Assembly: GCF_025397915.1 (NCBI RefSeq) | Contig: NZ_JALIDZ010000002.1 | Span: forward strand, 434,001 to 498,000 | Source of the DNA: Microbaculum marinisediminis | GTDB lineage: Bacteria; Pseudomonadota; Alphaproteobacteria; Rhizobiales; Tepidamorphaceae | DNA: 64,000 nucleotides | Direction of reading: 5' to 3' | Shown here: piece by piece, positions 61,503 through 64,000 of the stretch | Layout of the letters: each line of letters opens with the position of its first letter | Position numbering within the stretch: the first letter of the stretch is position 1 | Program-made: the position numbers and the translations under genes | The notes under the pieces: generated by a model | Databases searched by the model: none | What the model was told of the DNA's origin: nothing | The model's input: only the letters and a program-made list of their open reading frames with translations

Positions 61503-61931
61503 ATGTCCATCTTCCGCAAGCTGGTTTCCTTCCTGAAAGGCGAAAGCGGTGTCGCGGCCGTCGAAATGGGGTTGTTCGCCCCTCCGCTGATCATCGGCGT
61601 CGTGCTGATGGCCGATATCGGGCGTGCCGTCGAAGCCCGCATGGAGCTCGACCGCAACGTCCGCGCCGGTGTCCAGGCGGCAATGTCGAACGTCTCCGAT
61701 CTCAACGCGATCAAGGGCGTCGTGCTGGCGTCGGCCAACGGCTCCCAGGCGATCTCCGTCGACGTCGGCAAGACCTGCACCTGTGGAAGCGCGGCCGCGA
61801 GCTGCAACAGCTGGTGCGCGCCGGAGGTGCCCCCCTCCGTGTTCATCAATATCAGCGCGACCGAGGCCTATAGCGGCCTGATGCTACCGGCCCTGAAGCT
61901 GGAATCGAAGACCCATGTCCAGCTCCGCTAG
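61503..61931 (+). CDS. TadE-like pseudopilin
   Basis: 142 residues. Conserved start of TadE-family minor pilins: GESGVAAVEMGLFAPPLIIGVVLMADIGRAVEARMELDRNV (read in parts), with the Glu after the pre-pilin cleavage-like stretch. A Cys-rich loop, TCTCGSAAASCNSWC, probably forms disulfides. The reading frame of the next gene overlaps its end by 17 bases, so they are translated together. Confidence 0.83.
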   Translation: MSIFRKLVSFLKGESGVAAVEMGLFAPPLIIGVVLMADIGRAVEARMELDRNVRAGVQAAMSNVSDLNAIKGVVLASANGSQAISVDVGKTCTCGSAAASCNSWCAPEVPPSVFINISATEAYSGLMLPALKLESKTHVQLR

Positions 61932-62367
61932 CACCAACTCGCGCGCACGCCGCTCCGTGGCGCGCCGTCTCACCTCGCTGTTCCTGCGTGACAGCAGGGG
62001 CGTGTCGGCGATCGAATTCGCCTTCGTGTTCCCGCTGCTCATCATAGTCGTCGGCGCCTCCATCGAGTACGGCCGCGCCCTCCAGGCGCGCAACGAAATG
62101 AGCCATGCCCTGAGCAAGGTGGTCCGCGTGCTCAATATCGATCCGAAGAAGAGCTCGTCGCAGATCGCGTCGCTGCTCGCCTCGGACCTGAGCACCTACG
62201 GGCCGGACGATCTACAGGTCGCCGTCGCCAATGCCGAGATATCCGGCAGCCCGTACATGAAGATCTCGGTCAAGTTTCCGTTCGACCTCCTGGTGCCGTT
62301 CGGCGAACTCAGCACCGTCACGCTCGGCGTCGACACGGTCGCCCCCCTTATCGCGGCAACGAAATAG
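61915..62367 (+). CDS. TadE/TadG-like pseudopilin
   Basis: 150 residues. Basic N-terminus (RARRSVARRLTSLFLRD) then the TadE signature RGVSAIEFAFVFPLLIIVVGASIEYGRA (in parts). Overlaps the previous gene by 17 bases. Third pseudopilin of the set; a short hairpin at 62386-62402 may end the operon. Confidence 0.83.
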   Translation: MSSSASTNSRARRSVARRLTSLFLRDSRGVSAIEFAFVFPLLIIVVGASIEYGRALQARNEMSHALSKVVRVLNIDPKKSSSQIASLLASDLSTYGPDDLQVAVANAEISGSPYMKISVKFPFDLLVPFGELSTVTLGVDTVAPLIAATK

Positions 62368-62385
62368 CGGGCATTCACCGGACAG

Positions 62386-62402
62386 ACGCGCCGGTGGCGC
62401 GT
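62386..62402 (+). terminator. Hairpin after the pseudopilin genes
   Basis: ACGCGCC-GGT-GGCGCGT, 7-bp stem with 3-base loop; no T run. Candidate terminator. Confidence 0.4.
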
Positions 62403-62533
62403 CGTTCCGGGCCAGGCCGGGCCGGGACGCGCACGCATGGCCCAATTCCGCATGGGGCACGATCAAACTCTCGCCACACTCCGCAAGTCTCAAGAATCTC
62501 TGTAAAACGGGTGAGAGACGAGGAGATCACGGC

Positions 62534-62899
62534 ATGCGCAATACGCGAACTTTCTGGACCATGGCCGCCATCATCGTGGCGGGCCTGGGCGTCGCCGGCT
62601 GCAACACCAGCTCCGGCGGAAGCCTGAGCGGCGGCGCCATCGACGGCAACTGGACGAGCGCCGACGGCCTGACCGCCACGCGGTTCGGCGGCGGACGGTT
62701 CCAGACAATGGTGCTGGCAACCGGCGAAACGGTGTCCGACGGAACCTATCGGATGGTCGACGGGCGGACGGTGCAGATCACCATGCGCTCGGCGCTGCGC
62801 GACACCACCACCATCGTCAACTGCAACCTGGTGACGCCGGACAACCTGGCCTGCGCGCGCACCGACGGCGGGCAGTTCTCGCTGACGCGCCGGACCTGA
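62534..62899 (+). CDS. Omp10-like outer-membrane lipoprotein
   Basis: 121 residues. Lipoprotein signal with lipobox VAGC (Cys22), then a short linker GSLSGG and a domain that resembles Brucella Omp10 as remembered: GNWTSADGLTATRFGGGRF, DGTYRMVDGRTVQITMRSA, TTIVNCNLVTPD and QFSLTRRT. Two Cys residues (NCNL, LACAR) probably form a disulfide. A GAGGAGA site precedes the ATG. Role: outer-membrane lipoprotein of unknown activity, common in Rhizobiales. Confidence 0.85.
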   Translation: MRNTRTFWTMAAIIVAGLGVAGCNTSSGGSLSGGAIDGNWTSADGLTATRFGGGRFQTMVLATGETVSDGTYRMVDGRTVQITMRSALRDTTTIVNCNLVTPDNLACARTDGGQFSLTRRT

Positions 62900-62927
62900 A
62901 GCCGCAGCCTACCTGACAGCGCAACGG

Positions 62928-62950
62928 GGCCGGCCGCCTGACGGCCGGCC
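62928..62950. terminator. Hairpin between convergent genes
   Basis: GGCCGGCCG-CCTGA-CGGCCGGCC, 9-bp stem with 5-base loop, between the lipoprotein and monooxygenase genes. Lacks a T run. Confidence 0.5.
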
Positions 62951-62951
62951 G

Positions 62952-64000
62952 TCAGTCAGGAGATTGCGCATGTGCCCGCGCGCCCGGCGCGATGGTTGGC
63001 GGGGCGGCGTTCAGCTTTTCCATGGCAAAGCCGGCGGCGGCCTTGTAGCCGGCGACGAATTCAGCGCGTTCGCGCGGCGGGACGACGTCGTCGATGGACT
63101 CGAATTCGCCGCCACAGCGCTCCGCGACGATGTTGAGGAGCCCGAACGGCCCTGCCCCGCGGTTGCGCAGGACCACGTCGGAGATCGGGCCGCACAGCCG
63201 GTCGTCATAGGCCTTCAGCGCGTCCGGCGTGACGCCGTGCTCGACCATGCACGCGCCAAGCACGCGCGCATCGACGATCGCCTGGCTCGCCCCATTGGAG
63301 CCGGTCGGGTACATGGCGTGGGCGGCATCGCCCATCAGCGCGACGGCGCCATCGCGCCAGGTGGCGACGGGATCGCGGTCGATCATCGGGTTCTCATAAA
63401 CGATGTCTGCGGCCCGCAGCAGCGCGGGCACGTCGAGCCAGTCGTAGCGCCAGTCCTCGAAGTGGTGGATGAAGGCGTCGATATCGACCTGCTTGAACCA
63501 GCCGCTGGACTGCCAGCCCTGCGAATTGTCGACGGTGACCTCGGCGATCCAGTTGATGGTGGCGAGTCCGGTGTCCGGATCGGGGTGCGAGATCGGGTAG
63601 ATCACCATCCGCTGCCTGTGGGTGCCCAGCCCGACGAAGGACGAGCCGGTGCGGATCGGCTTGGCCCGCGTCGTGCCCCGCCACATGATCGCGCCGCCCC
63701 AGTGGATCGGCGGCTGATCGGGGTGCATCTGCGCGCGCACCGCCGAATGGATTCCGTCGGCGCCGATGAGCAGCGTACCGGCGTGGCGGGCGACGGTCCC
63801 GTCGGCGCACTCGACGACCGCCGTGACGGTGCCGTCGGCATTGGTCTCGTATCCGGTCACGCGCTCGCCGAGCCGCACGGCATGCGGCCCGATGCGCGCG
63901 CGCACCGCCTCGTGCAGCAGCACGTGGAACAGGCCGCGGTGGACGGCGTATTGCGGCCAGTTGTAGCCGGCGAGCAATCCCCTGGGCTCGGCATAGATGT
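62952..64000 (-). CDS. FAD-dependent monooxygenase (salicylate hydroxylase-like), N-terminus cut by window end
   Basis: About 349 codons are present; the start lies beyond 64000. Motifs: second FAD/NADPH motif GADGIHSAVRAQM (DG motif) and FAD-binding GDAAHAMYPTGSNGASQAIVDAR (in parts). The missing N-terminus would hold the GxGxxG dinucleotide loop. Class A flavin monooxygenases hydroxylate aromatic rings such as salicylate or 6-hydroxynicotinate. Substrate is not predictable from the visible part. Confidence 0.88.
   Translation of the reverse strand, partial: IYAEPRGLLAGYNWPQYAVHRGLFHVLLHEAVRARIGPHAVRLGERVTGYETNADGTVTAVVECADGTVARHAGTLLIGADGIHSAVRAQMHPDQPPIHWGGAIMWRGTTRAKPIRTGSSFVGLGTHRQRMVIYPISHPDPDTGLATINWIAEVTVDNSQGWQSSGWFKQVDIDAFIHHFEDWRYDWLDVPALLRAADIVYENPMIDRDPVATWRDGAVALMGDAAHAMYPTGSNGASQAIVDARVLGACMVEHGVTPDALKAYDDRLCGPISDVVLRNRGAGPFGLLNIVAERCGGEFESIDDVVPPRERAEFVAGYKAAAGFAMEKLNAAPPTIAPGARAHAQSPD

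Overview
The window is high-GC, densely coded DNA from an alphaproteobacterium, most likely of the order Hyphomicrobiales (Rhizobiales). Support comes from family content: a TIGR03808-type Tat-exported repeat protein, a Rhizobium etli-type asparaginase, an Omp10-like lipoprotein, TadE/TadG pseudopilin genes, RutR-type regulators with a RutR-type operator, and many ABC transporters. This taxonomic call is inference. About 61 genes are supported, including two cut by the window ends. No tRNA, rRNA, CRISPR array or intact insertion sequence was seen.

Layout. 1-15.2 kb holds general metabolism: a MarR regulator (cut), CorA, Fe superoxide dismutase, a Tat-exported beta-helix protein, a thiolase, an asparaginase next to an Rrf2 regulator, MaoC hydratase divergent from an acyl-CoA dehydrogenase with its TetR regulator, a deacetylase/aminotransferase pair, aquaporin Z, uracil phosphoribosyltransferase, and a divergent methyltransferase/HxlR pair. 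15.3-36.6 kb is a pyrimidine uptake and reductive degradation region. Its left arm encodes an NMT1-type ABC importer, a small membrane protein, dihydropyrimidinase, beta-ureidopropionase-type hydrolase and (methyl)malonate-semialdehyde dehydrogenase. The centre has two RutR-like regulators and two RutR-box operators. The right arm has PreA/PreT, a CodA-like cytosine deaminase and a BMP-type nucleoside ABC importer. Together these could import bases and nucleosides, deaminate cytosine, reduce uracil or thymine, open the ring, release beta-alanine and oxidise the resulting semialdehyde.

37-46 kb is one long minus-strand operon and the most interesting locus. It joins a TorT/ribose-type ABC importer, a LamB/YcsF (PxpA-like) protein, a biotin carboxyl carrier protein, a biotin carboxylase, PxpB-like and PxpC-like subunits, and the biotin transporter BioY. 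A divergent LysR gene and three more genes lie beyond it. It looks like a biotin-powered lactam- or amide-opening pathway with its own uptake system, a split counterpart of urea carboxylase. 46-51 kb continues with a cupin, a SnoaL-like protein, a DmpA-type peptidase, a MetE-like methyltransferase and a GntR regulator.

51-64 kb has a large AsmA protein, then a repeat-rich zone (54.3-56.1 kb). That zone has three copies of a 90-bp palindromic repeat, two copies of a roughly 195-bp composite repeat around a small membrane protein gene, and a GIY-YIG nuclease gene whose 5' end runs into a repeat and is interrupted by TGA. Then come a DUF1326/DUF2182 pair, a membrane class III cyclase, three Tad-type pseudopilin genes, an Omp10-like lipoprotein, and a flavin monooxygenase cut by the window end.
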